A stretch of DNA of 64,000 nucleotides from assembly GCF_018130245.1 (NCBI RefSeq), contig NZ_JAFCKP010000007.1, positions 1 through 64,000 of the forward strand, written 5' to 3'. Below are positions 43,225 through 55,542 of this stretch, one piece after another. Numbering within the stretch: position 1 is the first letter of the stretch; every line of letters starts with the position of its first letter. Under the pieces are notes generated by a model. The model had not been told where the DNA came from, made no database searches, and saw only the letters and a program-made list of their open reading frames with translations. The translations under genes were made by a program, and so were the position numbers. The stretch is from Bradyrhizobium sp. SZCCT0231 (lineage in GTDB: Bacteria > Pseudomonadota > Alphaproteobacteria > Rhizobiales > Xanthobacteraceae).

Positions 43225-44547
43225 ATGAAGACCGAATTCTCACTCGCGCAGCTCGCCGACCCCGACCTCGCGGAAGCCGACAAGATCCTGCGCGCCTGCG
43301 TTCATTGCGGCTTCTGCACCGCAACCTGTCCGACCTATGTGCTGCTCGGCGACGAGCTCGATAGCCCGCGTGGCCGCATCTACCTGATCAAGGAGATGCT
43401 GGAGAAGGACCAGGCGCCGACGGCCGAGGTGGTCAAGCATATCGACCGCTGCCTGTCGTGCCTCGCCTGCATGACGACCTGCCCCTCGGGCGTGAACTAC
43501 ATGCACCTCGTCGACCAGGCCCGGGTCCGGATCGAGCAGCGCTATCAGCGGCCGCTGGCCGAGCGGCTGCTGCGCCAGGTTCTGGCCTTCGTCCTGCCGG
43601 ACCCGCGGCGTTTTCGCTTGAGCATGGTGCTGGCGCGGCTGGCCCGTCCGCTCGCCGTGTTCCTGCCGACGCCGCGGCCCTCGGCCACGCCCGGCCTGAT
43701 CCAGCGCATCAAGGCGATGCTGGCGCTGGCGCCGAACCGGCTGCCGCCGGCAGGGCCCGCCGCGGGCAGCGTGTTCGCGGCGCTCGGCAAGAAGCGCGGA
43801 CGTGTGGCGCTGCTCCAGGGCTGCGCCCAGCAGGTGCTGGCGCCGCGCATCAACCAGGCCGCCATCAGTCTCCTCACCCGCCATGGCATCGAGGTCGTCC
43901 TGGTCCGGGACGAGCAGTGCTGTGGCGCGCTGACCCATCACCTCGGCAACGACCGGGATGCGTTGGCGCGCGCTCGCGCCAACGTCGCGGCGTGGGGGAA
44001 GGAAGCGGCCGGCGAGGGGCTCGACGCCATCCTGGTGACGACCTCCGGCTGCGGTACGGTCATCAAGGACTATGGCCATCTGCTGCGCGAGGACACCGCG
44101 TTCGCCGCCGATGCGGCGAAGGTGTCGGCGCTCGCCAAGGACATCACCGAATACATCGCCGGCCTCGGACTCGCGACAACGACGAGACAGGACAACATCG
44201 TCGTCGCCTATCACTCCGCGTGTTCGTTGCAGCACGGGCAGAAAATCACAGGCCTTCCGAAAGAATTGCTTTCCAAGAATGGATTCGTGGTGAAAGATGT
44301 GCCCGAGAGCCATTTGTGTTGCGGCTCGGCGGGGACCTACAACATTCTCCAGCCCGAGCTTGCGGGTCGGTTGCGCGATCGCAAGGTCGCCAACATCGCG
44401 AGCGTCAAGCCGGACATGATTGCCGCGGGCAATATCGGCTGCATGGTGCAGATTGCCAGTGGCACGTCAGTTCCGGTCGTACACACGATTGAGCTTCTCG
44501 ATTGGGCTACGGGCGGGTCGCGGCCGGCATTGAACGCACAGGCTTGA
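43225..44547 (+). CDS. glcF: glycolate oxidase iron-sulfur subunit
   Basis: A 440-residue iron-sulfur protein that passes electrons from GlcDE to the quinone pool. Two [4Fe-4S] ferredoxin motifs occur: CVHCGFCTATCPT (about 26-38) and CLSCLACMTTCPSG (about 77-90). Two CCG domains follow (EQCCGALTHHLGN and SHLCCGSAGTYN, with partner cysteines). Its ATG follows the glcE stop with no gap. It completes the operon; the histone-like gene comes 84 bases later. Confidence 0.96.
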   Translation: MKTEFSLAQLADPDLAEADKILRACVHCGFCTATCPTYVLLGDELDSPRGRIYLIKEMLEKDQAPTAEVVKHIDRCLSCLACMTTCPSGVNYMHLVDQARVRIEQRYQRPLAERLLRQVLAFVLPDPRRFRLSMVLARLARPLAVFLPTPRPSATPGLIQRIKAMLALAPNRLPPAGPAAGSVFAALGKKRGRVALLQGCAQQVLAPRINQAAISLLTRHGIEVVLVRDEQCCGALTHHLGNDRDALARARANVAAWGKEAAGEGLDAILVTTSGCGTVIKDYGHLLREDTAFAADAAKVSALAKDITEYIAGLGLATTTRQDNIVVAYHSACSLQHGQKITGLPKELLSKNGFVVKDVPESHLCCGSAGTYNILQPELAGRLRDRKVANIASVKPDMIAAGNIGCMVQIASGTSVPVVHTIELLDWATGGSRPALNAQA

Positions 44548-44631
44548 GCTTCAAAGGCTGAGCTTTCGTTCGGAGGTGACGGCGGAGCGACGCCTGATCG
44601 ACCATTGTTCGGCGGCAACAGGAGGACCACG

Positions 44632-45006
44632 ATGGCGAAAGCGAAGAAGAAGAAAAGCAAGAAGGCCAAAAAGGCCAAAAAGGTTGTAGCAGCGAAGAAG
44701 ACCGCGAAGAAGGCAGCCAAGAAGTCCGCGAAGAAGTCTGCCAAGAAAGCTGCAAAGAAAGCAGCAAAGAAATCTGCCAGGAAGGCAGCCCCGAAGAAAG
44801 CCGCCAAGAAGGCTGCGGCAAAGTCGGCCAAGAAGTCCGCTCCCAAGAAGGCCGCGAAGAAAGCGGCACCGAAGAAGGCGAAGGCAGCGCCTGCTCCGAA
44901 GCCGTCAGCACCGGTGGAGGCTCCGGCTCCCGAGCCTGCCGCCGAGACGAGCTGGGCGATGCCTTCGTCTTCTGCGGAATCGGCACCGGCCGAGGGACAG
45001 GGGTAG
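44632..45006 (+). CDS. histone H1-like DNA-binding protein (Lys/Ala-rich)
   Basis: A 124-residue protein with a strong AGGAGG site before ATG 44632. About the first 85 residues are almost wholly Lys and Ala in short repeats (AKKAAKKSAKK and the like), resembling eukaryotic histone H1 tails and bacterial H1-like proteins. A Pro/Ala/Glu-rich tail ends the protein. It is expected to bind DNA without sequence specificity and compact the nucleoid. Length may vary between strains through repeat slippage. A clear terminator follows. Confidence 0.88.
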   Translation: MAKAKKKKSKKAKKAKKVVAAKKTAKKAAKKSAKKSAKKAAKKAAKKSARKAAPKKAAKKAAAKSAKKSAPKKAAKKAAPKKAKAAPAPKPSAPVEAPAPEPAAETSWAMPSSSAESAPAEGQG

Positions 45007-45408
45007 GCCCCCAGCCGCTCGTCTCCCTTGGAAGGATCTGCAAACAGAAGGGCCGCGGCGCCAGGCGCTGCGGCCTTTTTGCATCGTCGCAAGCGGCTTT
45101 AGTCGCACAGTTCCCGGCGGCGGTCTGATTCGTGGCCCCGGTATCACGCTGCCCGACGATCCCCGGACTTGCACGGGGCCTTCTGTGCACTTTGGAATGC
45201 AAATAATGTGATCGAGAAGCCACACAGGCCGACAACCTTTCGTGAATTCGTCAAAACGCCTAAAAAGTCGGCAGATGCCCGCGCTTTTTGCTTCACGGCC
45301 CACGTCCCTCAATCCAGATTGTCGCAGTAACGCAATTTTGCACACGGGTCGTTCGCCCCGGGGGGCTTCCGGGATCCGACTGGGTAAGAACTGGTGATGG
45401 GGATCGAA
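45007..45408. other. 402-base stretch: terminator plus porin leader
   Basis: No gene supported. The first part holds the histone-like gene terminator. The rest (about 45100-45400) is a long, moderately AT-rich leader of the porin-like gene, with AT-rich pieces at 45200-45290 suitable for a promoter. Confidence 0.55.
45051..45080 (+). terminator. intrinsic terminator of the histone-like gene
   Basis: A GGCCGCGGCGCC / GGCGCTGCGGCC stem followed by a run of five T, 45 bases after the stop codon. Confidence 0.85.
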
Positions 45409-46419
45409 ATGAAAAAAGTAGCTTTGTTGGCAACGGCGCTGGCAATGGTGACGGGTTCGGCTTTCGCGGCAGACTTGCGCGTGAAGGCGCTGAAGGCCCC
45501 GCCGCCGCCGGCCTTCGATCCGTGGGATGTCGCCTTCGGCGCCGGCATCATGAGCGATTACATCTTCCGCGGTATCACCCAGTCCAACCACAACCCGTCG
45601 GTCACGGCCTATTTCGAGCCGCGCTACAACGTCAACAAGGACCTCCAGCTCTACATCGGTGCGGCTGCCGCGAGCATCTCGTTCCCGAACCGCGCTGCGG
45701 CCGAAGTCGACATCTACGGCGGTATCCGCCCGACCTTCGGCATGTTCGCCTTCGACTTCGGTGTCTGGGGTTACCTCTATCCGGGCGGAAGCTGCTTCGG
45801 TTCGCAGGGCACCCTCGCCCAGGGCAATTGCGGCACCGACACCGACTACTCCCAGGGCGCCATCGGCCTTCCCATCAACGGCAATTTCGCCAAGAAGGAC
45901 GCGAGCTTCTTCGAAGCCTATGCCAAGCTGAACATCGCCATCAACGACCAGTGGTCGGTCGGATTCAACGAGTACTACTCGCCGAACTTCCTAAACCTCG
46001 GCGCCTGGGGCAACTACGCCTCGATCACCGCCAAGTGGACCGCGCCGAGCACGACCTTCGGCGCCAGCGGCGTCGGCATGTATGTGTCGGGTGAGTTCGG
46101 CCGCCAGTGGCTCGGCACCTCCGACATCTTCTACGGCATCGCGGGAGATCCGGTGTACGCGAACGGCATCAAGGAGCCGAGCTACAACACCTGGAACGTC
46201 GGCGTCGGCTTCACCTACAAGGTGTTCACGCTCGACCTGCGCTACTACGACACCGACCTGAAGAAGGGCGACTGCAACGCCTTCACCAGCGACTACACCG
46301 CGAAGTTCGACGGCAGCTTCACCGCCATCAACCCGGGTGGCTTCGGCTCCAACTGGTGCAGCGCGGCCGGCGTCGCCAAGCTCTCGTTCGACCTGACGGC
46401 GATGAGCAATCTGAAGTAA
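45409..46419 (+). CDS. TorF-family outer membrane porin-like protein
   Basis: A 336-residue outer-membrane beta-barrel candidate. A signal peptide (about 1-20, ALAMVTGSAFAAD) is followed by VAFGAGIMSDYIFRGITQSNHNPS, the start signature of the TorF/TIGR02001 putative porin family. Alternating aromatic strands follow (YIGAAAASISFPN; FTYKVFTLDLRYYDTDL). It has extra cysteine-bearing loops (GGSCFGSQG; QGNCGTDTDYS; GDCNAF; NWCSAAG). The role is probably passive transport, unproven. Strong G/C-ending codons suggest high expression. Start ATG 45409; 45397 also possible. Confidence 0.9.
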   Translation: MKKVALLATALAMVTGSAFAADLRVKALKAPPPPAFDPWDVAFGAGIMSDYIFRGITQSNHNPSVTAYFEPRYNVNKDLQLYIGAAAASISFPNRAAAEVDIYGGIRPTFGMFAFDFGVWGYLYPGGSCFGSQGTLAQGNCGTDTDYSQGAIGLPINGNFAKKDASFFEAYAKLNIAINDQWSVGFNEYYSPNFLNLGAWGNYASITAKWTAPSTTFGASGVGMYVSGEFGRQWLGTSDIFYGIAGDPVYANGIKEPSYNTWNVGVGFTYKVFTLDLRYYDTDLKKGDCNAFTSDYTAKFDGSFTAINPGGFGSNWCSAAGVAKLSFDLTAMSNLK

Positions 46420-46444
46420 GTTTCTAACTGAGACGACTTGACGA

Positions 46445-46472
46445 GGGCGGCAGAGCGATCTGCCGCCCTTTT
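46445..46472 (+). terminator. intrinsic terminator of the porin gene
   Basis: A perfect 10-base stem (GGGCGGCAGA) with GCGA tetraloop and four T immediately after, 26 bases beyond the stop codon. Confidence 0.92.
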
Positions 46473-46504
46473 GCTTTGGGGGCTGGTCAGAAGGATTTGA
46501 ACCG

Positions 46505-46680
46505 CGTCTCGTTCTCGGGCCCCGGACGCAGCGCAGCGCTTCCCCGGCGATGCGAAGCATCGTCCGGTGCAGCGGTACGCTGCAGAGCCGGGGCCCATCC
46601 TTCTGGAGTACGACACCTGGGTCCCGGCTCTGCGCCTCAACGCTGAAGGGCGTTGCGGCTTGTCCGGGACATGAGAGGAG
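46505..46680. repeat. imperfect palindromic intergenic repeat
   Basis: CTCGTTCTCGGGCCCCGGACGC at the left and GTCCGGGACATGAGAGG at the right form inverted arms, with further paired segments (GGGCCCCGG / GGGTCCCGG) inside. It resembles the element after the RayT gene near 27.7-27.9 kb. No coding sense. Confidence 0.55.
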
Positions 46681-46703
46681 GCGGGCGCCGCCCCCCTTGC
46701 GCC

Positions 46704-48461
46704 TCAACGTGCCGCGCTCGGCTCCGCTACAGCCCGCTCGCCGCCGACAACGTGGATCGCACCATCCTTCACCAATGTCACCTTGCGCGTGTGGAAGGCG
46801 TCGAGCGTCGAGCGGTGGCCGATCGAGACGATGGTGGCCTGCGGCAGCTTCTCCGCCAGGAGCCGGTACAGCCGGGCCTCCGACGGCTCGTCCAGCGAGG
46901 CAGTCGCCTCGTCGAGGAACAGATAGTCCGGCGCATGCAGCAGCGCGCGCGCAAGCCCCAGGCGCTGCTGCTCGCCGAGCGACAGTATCCGGTTCCAGTG
47001 GCCGTCCTCCTCGAGCCGCTCGGCGAGATCGGGCAGCCCGACGGCGCTCAGGGCGTCCCTGATCCTCTCGGATGTGACCGTGCTCCGCTCGGCTGGATAG
47101 ATCACGGCGTCGCCAAGTGGGCCGATGGGAAAATAGGGACGCTGCGGCAGCATCATCAGCCTGGACTGTTCGGGAATGGCGATCTTGCCGGTGCCGAACG
47201 GCCAAATGCCGGCGATGGCGCGAAACAGGGTCGACTTGCCGGAGCCGGACGGCCCGGTCACCAGCACCCGCTCCGATGGGTGGATCGCGAAGGCATCGGT
47301 CGCGACCAGCGGCCTGCCGTTGGGCAGCTTCACCAGCAATTGTTCGAGCGCAACCGCCTTGCTGTCGCCGGACGATGCGATGCCGATGGTTGGCTCATGC
47401 GCCGCGATGTTGCTGGCCGAGCCGACTGCCATCTCGAAGCCGTCGAGACGGGCGACCACCGCACGCCATTCGGCGAGCGAGCGATAGGCGGTCACGAAGA
47501 AGGACAGGGCTTTTTGCACGCTGCCGAACGCGGACGCGGTCTGCACCATTCCTCCCAGCTGAATCTTACCCGCAAAATACGCAGGCGCAGTGAGTATGAA
47601 GGGGAAGATCACGGCGGCTTGGGCATAGCTCGACGTGAAGGCGGTCAGACGCTTGGTCCTGCTCATGATCGCGTACCAGTTGCCGATCACGAAACCAAAG
47701 CGGTGCAGCAGGCGTCCGCGCTCAGCGCCTTCGCCCTTCAACAGTGCGATCTGTTCGGAATTCTCGCGCACGCGGACCAAATTGAAGCGGAAGTCGGCCT
47801 CGTAGCGCTGCTGCTCGAAGTTGAGATTGACCAGGGGAGCACCGATCCAGTGCGTCAGCGCCGTACCGAAGATCGCGTAAACCAGCGCGGCCCACACCAG
47901 GTAGCCGGGAATCGGAAAGTCGATGCCGGAGACATGCAGAGGGGCCGCATTCGAGAGTCCCCACAGGATGATCACGAATGAGAACAGCGTTACGATCGAG
48001 GAGAGCAGCCCGATGCCGATATTGAGCGTCTGCTCGACGAAGGTCTTTACGTCGTCGGTGATACGCTGGTCGGGGTTGTCGGCGGCATCGCCCTTCAGCT
48101 GCATCCGGTAGTGAGTGGCGCTATTGAGCCATTCACCGAGGTAGTGATGCGTCAGCCATTGTCGCCAGCGTATCTGGAGCCATTGATTGAGATAGAGCTG
48201 GTAGACGGACAACGCCACGCTGGTACTCGCGAGCAAGGTGAAGACGCCCAGTTCCCAGACAAAGCCGTTCCAATCGCGCTCCTGGAGATCGTTGTAGAAG
48301 CGGCTGTACCACTGGTTCACGAGCACATCGATCGCGACCAGGGCCAACTCGATCGCGACCACGGCGGCGAGCAGGCCGCGGCCGGCCCATTTGTCCTCGG
48401 ATCGGAAGTAGGGCATGGCGATTCGCCAGACGATCGCGAGCGTGGCGCTGATGTTCTTCAC
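46704..48461 (-). CDS. SbmA/BacA-like ABC transporter, fused membrane and ATP-binding domains
   Basis: A 585-residue inner-membrane ABC half-transporter. Six membrane segments lie in the N-terminal ~330 residues, with the SbmA/BacA-like QWYSRFYNDLQERDWNGFVWEL and HYLGEWLNSATHYRMQL. The ATP domain has VLVTGPSGSGKST (Walker A, about 415), LGEQQRLGLARALLH (signature) and YLFLDEATASLD (Walker B). I place the start at GTG 48461, with GAGGAG 10 bases upstream. The family exports or imports peptides and very-long-chain lipids; in rhizobia related BclA proteins take up plant peptides. The substrate here is unknown. Confidence 0.9.
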   Translation of the reverse strand: MKNISATLAIVWRIAMPYFRSEDKWAGRGLLAAVVAIELALVAIDVLVNQWYSRFYNDLQERDWNGFVWELGVFTLLASTSVALSVYQLYLNQWLQIRWRQWLTHHYLGEWLNSATHYRMQLKGDAADNPDQRITDDVKTFVEQTLNIGIGLLSSIVTLFSFVIILWGLSNAAPLHVSGIDFPIPGYLVWAALVYAIFGTALTHWIGAPLVNLNFEQQRYEADFRFNLVRVRENSEQIALLKGEGAERGRLLHRFGFVIGNWYAIMSRTKRLTAFTSSYAQAAVIFPFILTAPAYFAGKIQLGGMVQTASAFGSVQKALSFFVTAYRSLAEWRAVVARLDGFEMAVGSASNIAAHEPTIGIASSGDSKAVALEQLLVKLPNGRPLVATDAFAIHPSERVLVTGPSGSGKSTLFRAIAGIWPFGTGKIAIPEQSRLMMLPQRPYFPIGPLGDAVIYPAERSTVTSERIRDALSAVGLPDLAERLEEDGHWNRILSLGEQQRLGLARALLHAPDYLFLDEATASLDEPSEARLYRLLAEKLPQATIVSIGHRSTLDAFHTRKVTLVKDGAIHVVGGERAVAEPSAAR

Positions 48462-48774
48462 AGAGCAGGATCTCCTCGGGGGATGTGCACAAATGCCTGG
48501 AGCCAAAGACTTGAGGCAATGGCGGAAATGGGCGCGCCTAGACTAAAGTCGCAAGGTCTGCAATTTGCGTTGGCTTGTCGCAGCTTGCAACCCTAGCATG
48601 GGGTTCGACAGCGCGGGGCGGGCTGCTCAGGGATTTCGCGAGCTTGTGAGCGGATGGGAACCGCCTCATTCGCGAGGAATTCGCGTCCAACTCGGGGGTT
48701 ATCGCTTCCAGCGTCAAGCAGGACCGGCTCTCCACGCGGGCCGCCTGCCGCAAACATGCGTGGGGAGGAAGACC
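48462..48774. other. divergent region between ABC transporter and lactate permease
   Basis: About 313 bases with no supported gene. It must carry both divergent promoters. A GGGGAGGAAGACC ribosome-binding stretch ends it before the permease ATG. No operator could be defined. Confidence 0.5.
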
Positions 48775-50439
<1,665 letters not shown>

Positions 50440-50461
50440 CGGGCCATATCGGCCTTGACGC

Positions 50462-50493
50462 AAATCCCCGCGAGGTTCGCCTCGCGGGGATTT
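50462..50493 (+). terminator. intrinsic terminator of the permease gene
   Basis: A 14-base perfect stem (AAATCCCCGCGAGG and complement) capped by a TTCG tetraloop, 22 bases after the permease stop codon. Confidence 0.93.
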
Positions 50494-50570
50494 CTGCATC
50501 TGCGCGAACCTTCTCAAGGACGCCGTCGTCTTATAGAAGGTGCGGCAAATCAGGTCGGACGAGAGGTCTC

Positions 50571-50969
50571 ATGGTTTCGCTCAAGCGATTGGTGTGTGCG
50601 GCGGTTGCAATGCTCGCGATGTCCACGCTCGCACGTGCCGAGGAGGGGTTTCCCTTCGGCACCGAGATGACGCTGGAAGCGTTGCCGCAAGCAGGCTCGA
50701 AGCGGATTCCGAACATCGAGATCGGCGACCATGGCGAGGTCGTGCTGGAGCTCTGGTGCAAGGGCGGCAAGGGCCAGTTCTCGGTTGCCGGCAACACCGT
50801 GATCTTCGTCCCCGGCCAGATCCAGGACCGCTCCTGCCCGCCTTCGAAGGCGCAAGCCGACGACGAGCTCGTCGCCGCACTCGGCAGCGTCGAGACCTGG
50901 AAGCGCCAGGGCGACGTGCTGACGCTGATCGGTCCCAAGCCGCTGCGCTTTCGCACGACGGGGAATTAG
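50571..50969 (+). CDS. secreted META-like domain protein
   Basis: A 132-residue protein with a signal peptide (about 1-23, STLARA-EE). The mature part resembles the META/HslJ fold: VVLELWCKGGKGQFSVAGNTVIFVPG, then a second cysteine in RSCPPSKAQADDELVAALGSVETWKRQGDVLTLIG. The two cysteines (about 63 and 89) probably form a disulfide. Such proteins are periplasmic or lipid-linked and of uncertain role. It has its own GAGAGG ribosome-binding site. Confidence 0.75.
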   Translation: MVSLKRLVCAAVAMLAMSTLARAEEGFPFGTEMTLEALPQAGSKRIPNIEIGDHGEVVLELWCKGGKGQFSVAGNTVIFVPGQIQDRSCPPSKAQADDELVAALGSVETWKRQGDVLTLIGPKPLRFRTTGN

Positions 50970-50975
50970 GTTTCT

Positions 50976-51080
50976 GTCATGCCCCGCGAAGGCGGGGCAT
51001 CCAGTACGCCGCGGCCTCTCGATTCAATCGCTACCGTCTCGGCGTACTGGATCGCCCGGTCAAGCCGGGCGATGACAGCG
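50976..51080. repeat. dispersed intergenic repeat, copy 1
   Basis: It starts GTCATGCCCCGCGAAGGCGG and ends CGGTCAAGCCGGGCGATGAC, with GCATCCAGTACGCCGCGGC in the middle. A similar element lies at 55400-55525. The arms can pair. Confidence 0.75.
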
Positions 51081-51094
51081 GTGGGTGTCTGCGC

Positions 51095-52306
51095 CTACTT
51101 CCACACCGACTTGTCGGCGTCCCAGCGCTGGGCCTTCAGCTCCTTGGCGAGCGCCTCGATCGAGCCGTTGTCGTCGGGCAGATCGCCTTCTTCGTCCAGG
51201 CTCGAATCGTCGGACAGATTGAGCCTGGCGCCGCTGCTCTCGTCGGCGGTCGTGGTTGCCGGGCTGCCGATCCAGAGCATGAGCTTGTCGGTGGTGCCCG
51301 GCTTGTCCGGCGAGACTAGGCCCGCGACCTCGATCGTGTCGGTGAGCTCGAGCGCCGGAAAATCCTGGTTCGGCCGCTTGAACACCAGCTTGAGCTTGCC
51401 GGTGGCCGGGTTGAAGTCTTGCGACACCGGCTTTGCCGCGAGCGTCCTGCTCAGCACGTTCGCCACCGCCGTCGCAAGCTTGCCCTTGCCGATCTTGTCG
51501 CCCTCGCGCCAGTCGGCCGCGGGGAAGCGGATGGTGCGGTCCATCTCGGTCATGCCCGCGGTCCAGCCTGCGGCCGTGACGCCGGGCATCGCCTTGAATT
51601 TCGACAGCAGCGCGCCGGCGCGCTCGGGATCGACCGACATGTTGATGGTCTGCTCGCCCGCGCGCAGCGCGTCGCAGCCGACGGTGAGGCTCGCCAGCGT
51701 CACCTCGACCTCCTGGCCCTTCAGGCTCTTCAGGAAGTCGGTCGCCGCGTCGAGCTTGACCTTGACTGCGATCGCTTCCGGCGAGACGTCGGTGAAATCC
51801 TTTGGCTGCGGCGTGATGCCGTCGTCGGAGGTCTGGTTGTCCAGAAATTCCCTTTCGCTGAGATCGGAATTGTCCGGGGAGGTGACCTCGGTCACCGCCT
51901 GGCCGATCGCGATCTGGCCGCGGAATTCGAACGTGTCGCCGGACTGTTTGCGCGTCAGCTTGACGCTGACCGGCGACTTCTCACTGATGCTCTGCGTCGT
52001 TCCCGCCAGCGTCTGGCCGGCGACCTGGAGATTGACGACGAAGCGGTCCTTGCGGTCGGAGTTTTTCGCGATGGGGTAACAGACGTCGAGCACCGCCGCG
52101 GTGACCGTCTTGCCCTGGCGCGTCTCCTTCAGGATCACGTCGGCATTGCCGTCCATCAGCCCGTCGATCGAGGTGAAATAGCGCGTCTCGGTTCCGCCCG
52201 GCACTGTCGCCTTCGGCGACAGCTTCATCTGGGCGGAGGCCGGATGCGGCGAAACGGTGAGCAGGGCCGCCAGAACGGCTGTCGAACAAACCAGAAGCGC
52301 ACGCAT
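51095..52306 (-). CDS. secreted hypothetical protein, about 403 aa
   Basis: A signal peptide (about 1-26, ending PASAQ) precedes a 375-residue periplasmic-type protein. It has segments TRYFTSIDGLMDGNADVILKETR, DVCYPIAKNSDRKDRFVVNLQ and LASLTVGCDALRAGEQ. The three cysteines include one in the signal peptide. The acidic stretch SSLDEEGDLPDDNGS is near the C-terminus. I recognise no domain. Start is at ATG 52306 (MRALLVC); ATG 52315 would add three residues. It lies downstream of groEL on the same strand but a terminator and a repeat separate them. Confidence 0.8.
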   Translation of the reverse strand: MRALLVCSTAVLAALLTVSPHPASAQMKLSPKATVPGGTETRYFTSIDGLMDGNADVILKETRQGKTVTAAVLDVCYPIAKNSDRKDRFVVNLQVAGQTLAGTTQSISEKSPVSVKLTRKQSGDTFEFRGQIAIGQAVTEVTSPDNSDLSEREFLDNQTSDDGITPQPKDFTDVSPEAIAVKVKLDAATDFLKSLKGQEVEVTLASLTVGCDALRAGEQTINMSVDPERAGALLSKFKAMPGVTAAGWTAGMTEMDRTIRFPAADWREGDKIGKGKLATAVANVLSRTLAAKPVSQDFNPATGKLKLVFKRPNQDFPALELTDTIEVAGLVSPDKPGTTDKLMLWIGSPATTTADESSGARLNLSDDSSLDEEGDLPDDNGSIEALAKELKAQRWDADKSVWK

Positions 52307-52326
52307 TGATGACATCCTCGGGCAAC

Positions 52327-52377
52327 GGGCGTGATCCGAAAAAAAGTGTGAAGCGGTTTTCCGAGAGGATCATGCCC
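52327..52377. repeat. dispersed palindromic repeat, GCATGATC-type, second copy
   Basis: Same design as 38156-38200: GGGCGTGATCCG at one end and GGATCATGCCC at the other, with AAGTGTGAAGCGGTTTTCCG inside. Confidence 0.8.
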
Positions 52378-52460
52378 AAACAATCAGAATCGGCGCGCCA
52401 CCGTAGTGGGTTTTGGCCGCCGGTTGAATCGGAAACCAGGGAGGCAGGGTCGGCAAAAAA

Positions 52461-52484
52461 GAAGGCCGCCCGGAGGCGGCCTTC
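52461..52484 (-). terminator. intrinsic terminator of groESL
   Basis: On the minus strand a GAAGGCCGCC stem with TCCG loop is followed by six T, 25 bases past the groEL stop codon. Confidence 0.92.
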
Positions 52485-52508
52485 GCAACACTGTCATGGG
52501 ACGGAGGC

Positions 52509-54239
<1,731 letters not shown>

Positions 54240-54253
54240 TCAGGCGGATGGCC

Positions 54254-54550
54254 TTAGGCCAGCACGCCCATGATGTCCGACTCCTTCATGATCAGGAGCT
54301 CTTCGTTGTCGATCTTGACCTCGGTGCCCGACCATTTGCCGAACAGCACGCGGTCGCCGACCTTGAGGTCGATCGGGATCAGCTTGCCGGTCTCATCGCG
54401 GCCGCCGGGGCCGACGGCGACGATCTCGCCCTGCGACGGCTTTTCCTTGGCGGTGTCGGGAATGATGATGCCGCCCTTGGTCTTTTCCTCGGCGTCGATA
54501 CGTTTGACCACGACACGGTCATGCAGCGGACGAAATTTGGATTTAGCCAT
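54254..54550 (-). CDS. groES: 10 kDa co-chaperonin GroES
   Basis: A 98-residue co-chaperonin that caps the GroEL ring. [33 protein letters not shown], seen in order from residue 6, includes the mobile loop contacting Gro[15 protein letters not shown] and [17 protein letters not shown] are standard. The ATG at 54550 has a GGGAAA-type ribosome-binding site. First gene of the operon, downstream of a CIRCE element. Confidence 0.98.
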   Translation of the reverse strand: MAKSKFRPLHDRVVVKRIDAEEKTKGGIIIPDTAKEKPSQGEIVAVGPGGRDETGKLIPIDLKVGDRVLFGKWSGTEVKIDNEELLIMKESDIMGVLA

Positions 54551-54642
54551 GACGTTTCCCTTTGGAGGCTCGCTTCGGAAGTAGTGGAAGTCGGTGGGGC
54601 GGCGCTTCCGTCCACCCTCTCCACGAGGATAGAACGGCGCGC

Positions 54643-54669
54643 TTAGCAATCGGGCTTTCCGAGTGCTAA
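54643..54669. promoter_or_regulatory. CIRCE element (HrcA operator) upstream of groES
   Basis: TTAGCAATC-N9-GAGTGCTAA, against the consensus TTAGCACTC-N9-GAGTGCTAA: one mismatch, in the left arm. It lies about 93 bases before the groES start. HrcA repression released by heat is the established mechanism for this element. Confidence 0.95.
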
Positions 54670-54865
54670 TAGTGGGCCCGGAAATATGGCTTGGCCGCGA
54701 TCCTGTCAAGCAAAGGTGGTTAAGCGGTTGTTGAGGCGGATATAGGATGGTGGCATTGGAAACTCGTTCGGGGCGCAGGCGTATCAAAGGACGTCATTGC
54801 TCCAGCAGCGGTTTTGCGCTTGGCTGCGGGAGGGGTGCGGCCATGGTCTTGTTCGGGGGAATGCC

Positions 54866-55387
54866 ATGATCAGTTCGGCTCACGCGCGCACGGTTGCCAA
54901 TCTGGCGGCCGCCTCTTGTCTGGCGCTGTTGCTGGGCGCCTGCGGCGGCGGCATGAGCCTGCCGTCCTTCTCGTCGTCCCCGCCGCCGCCCGAGGCCGAA
55001 CCGGGCGTTGCTCCCGAAATGCCCGCCACCATCCGCTCCGACGAGATCGTCGGCCGCTGGGGCCTCGCCTCGTTCCAGAACCCGGCCGACCGCGCCCGCA
55101 CCGAAAAGATGGCGCGCGAGCAATGCAAGAATCCCTACGTGATCACCGCCGGTTCCTCCGGCGGCGTGATCATGCATCTGGCCGACCAGGCGACGCCGCA
55201 GGAGCTGCGGCTGAAGGGCTCGCCGAGCGGCAAGAACTACATCGGGCCGGCCGGTCCGACCCCCGGCGAGCAGGACCGCGAGATCGTCTCCTTCGACGGT
55301 CGGGTCATGATCACCCGCTTCATCGACAAGGACGCCGCCACCCGCTACGGCAACATGGTCTATGTCCGCTGCGCGCCAAGGGCGTAG
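54866..55387 (+). CDS. lipoprotein of unknown function, 173 aa
   Basis: A 173-residue protein with a lipobox, LALLLGACGGG (Cys about 27), so it is probably outer-membrane or inner-membrane anchored. A Pro/Ser-rich linker (about 35-50) leads to a globular part starting SDEIVGRWGLASFQNPADRAR, with two cysteines (EQCKNP and VRCAPR). The ATG at 54866 has GGGGGA just upstream. The gene is divergent from groES across about 315 bases that include CIRCE. Confidence 0.82.
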   Translation: MISSAHARTVANLAAASCLALLLGACGGGMSLPSFSSSPPPPEAEPGVAPEMPATIRSDEIVGRWGLASFQNPADRARTEKMAREQCKNPYVITAGSSGGVIMHLADQATPQELRLKGSPSGKNYIGPAGPTPGEQDREIVSFDGRVMITRFIDKDAATRYGNMVYVRCAPRA

Positions 55388-55399
55388 TTTCTTTCCTCC

Positions 55400-55525
55400 G
55401 TCATGCCCCGCCTAGTGCGCAATTGCGCACGGGGGCGGGCATCCAGTACGCCGCGGCTTCTCGACTCCAGCCTCGCCGTCTCTGGAATGCTTGATCGCCC
55501 GGTCAAGCCGGGCGATGACGGCGGA
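55400..55525. repeat. dispersed intergenic repeat, copy 2
   Basis: It starts GTCATGCCCCGCC and ends CGGTCAAGCCGGGCGATGAC, with the shared middle GGCATCCAGTACGCCGCGGC. It differs from copy 1 at 50976 by an insertion carrying the inverted pair GTGCGCAATTGCGCAC. Confidence 0.75.
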
Positions 55526-55542
55526 GGGGATGGCACAAAACA

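Noticed and set aside
48565-48774. longer N-terminus of the lactate permease
   Set aside because: Upstream residues are not hydrophobic or family-like; the ATG at 48775 has the good ribosome-binding site.
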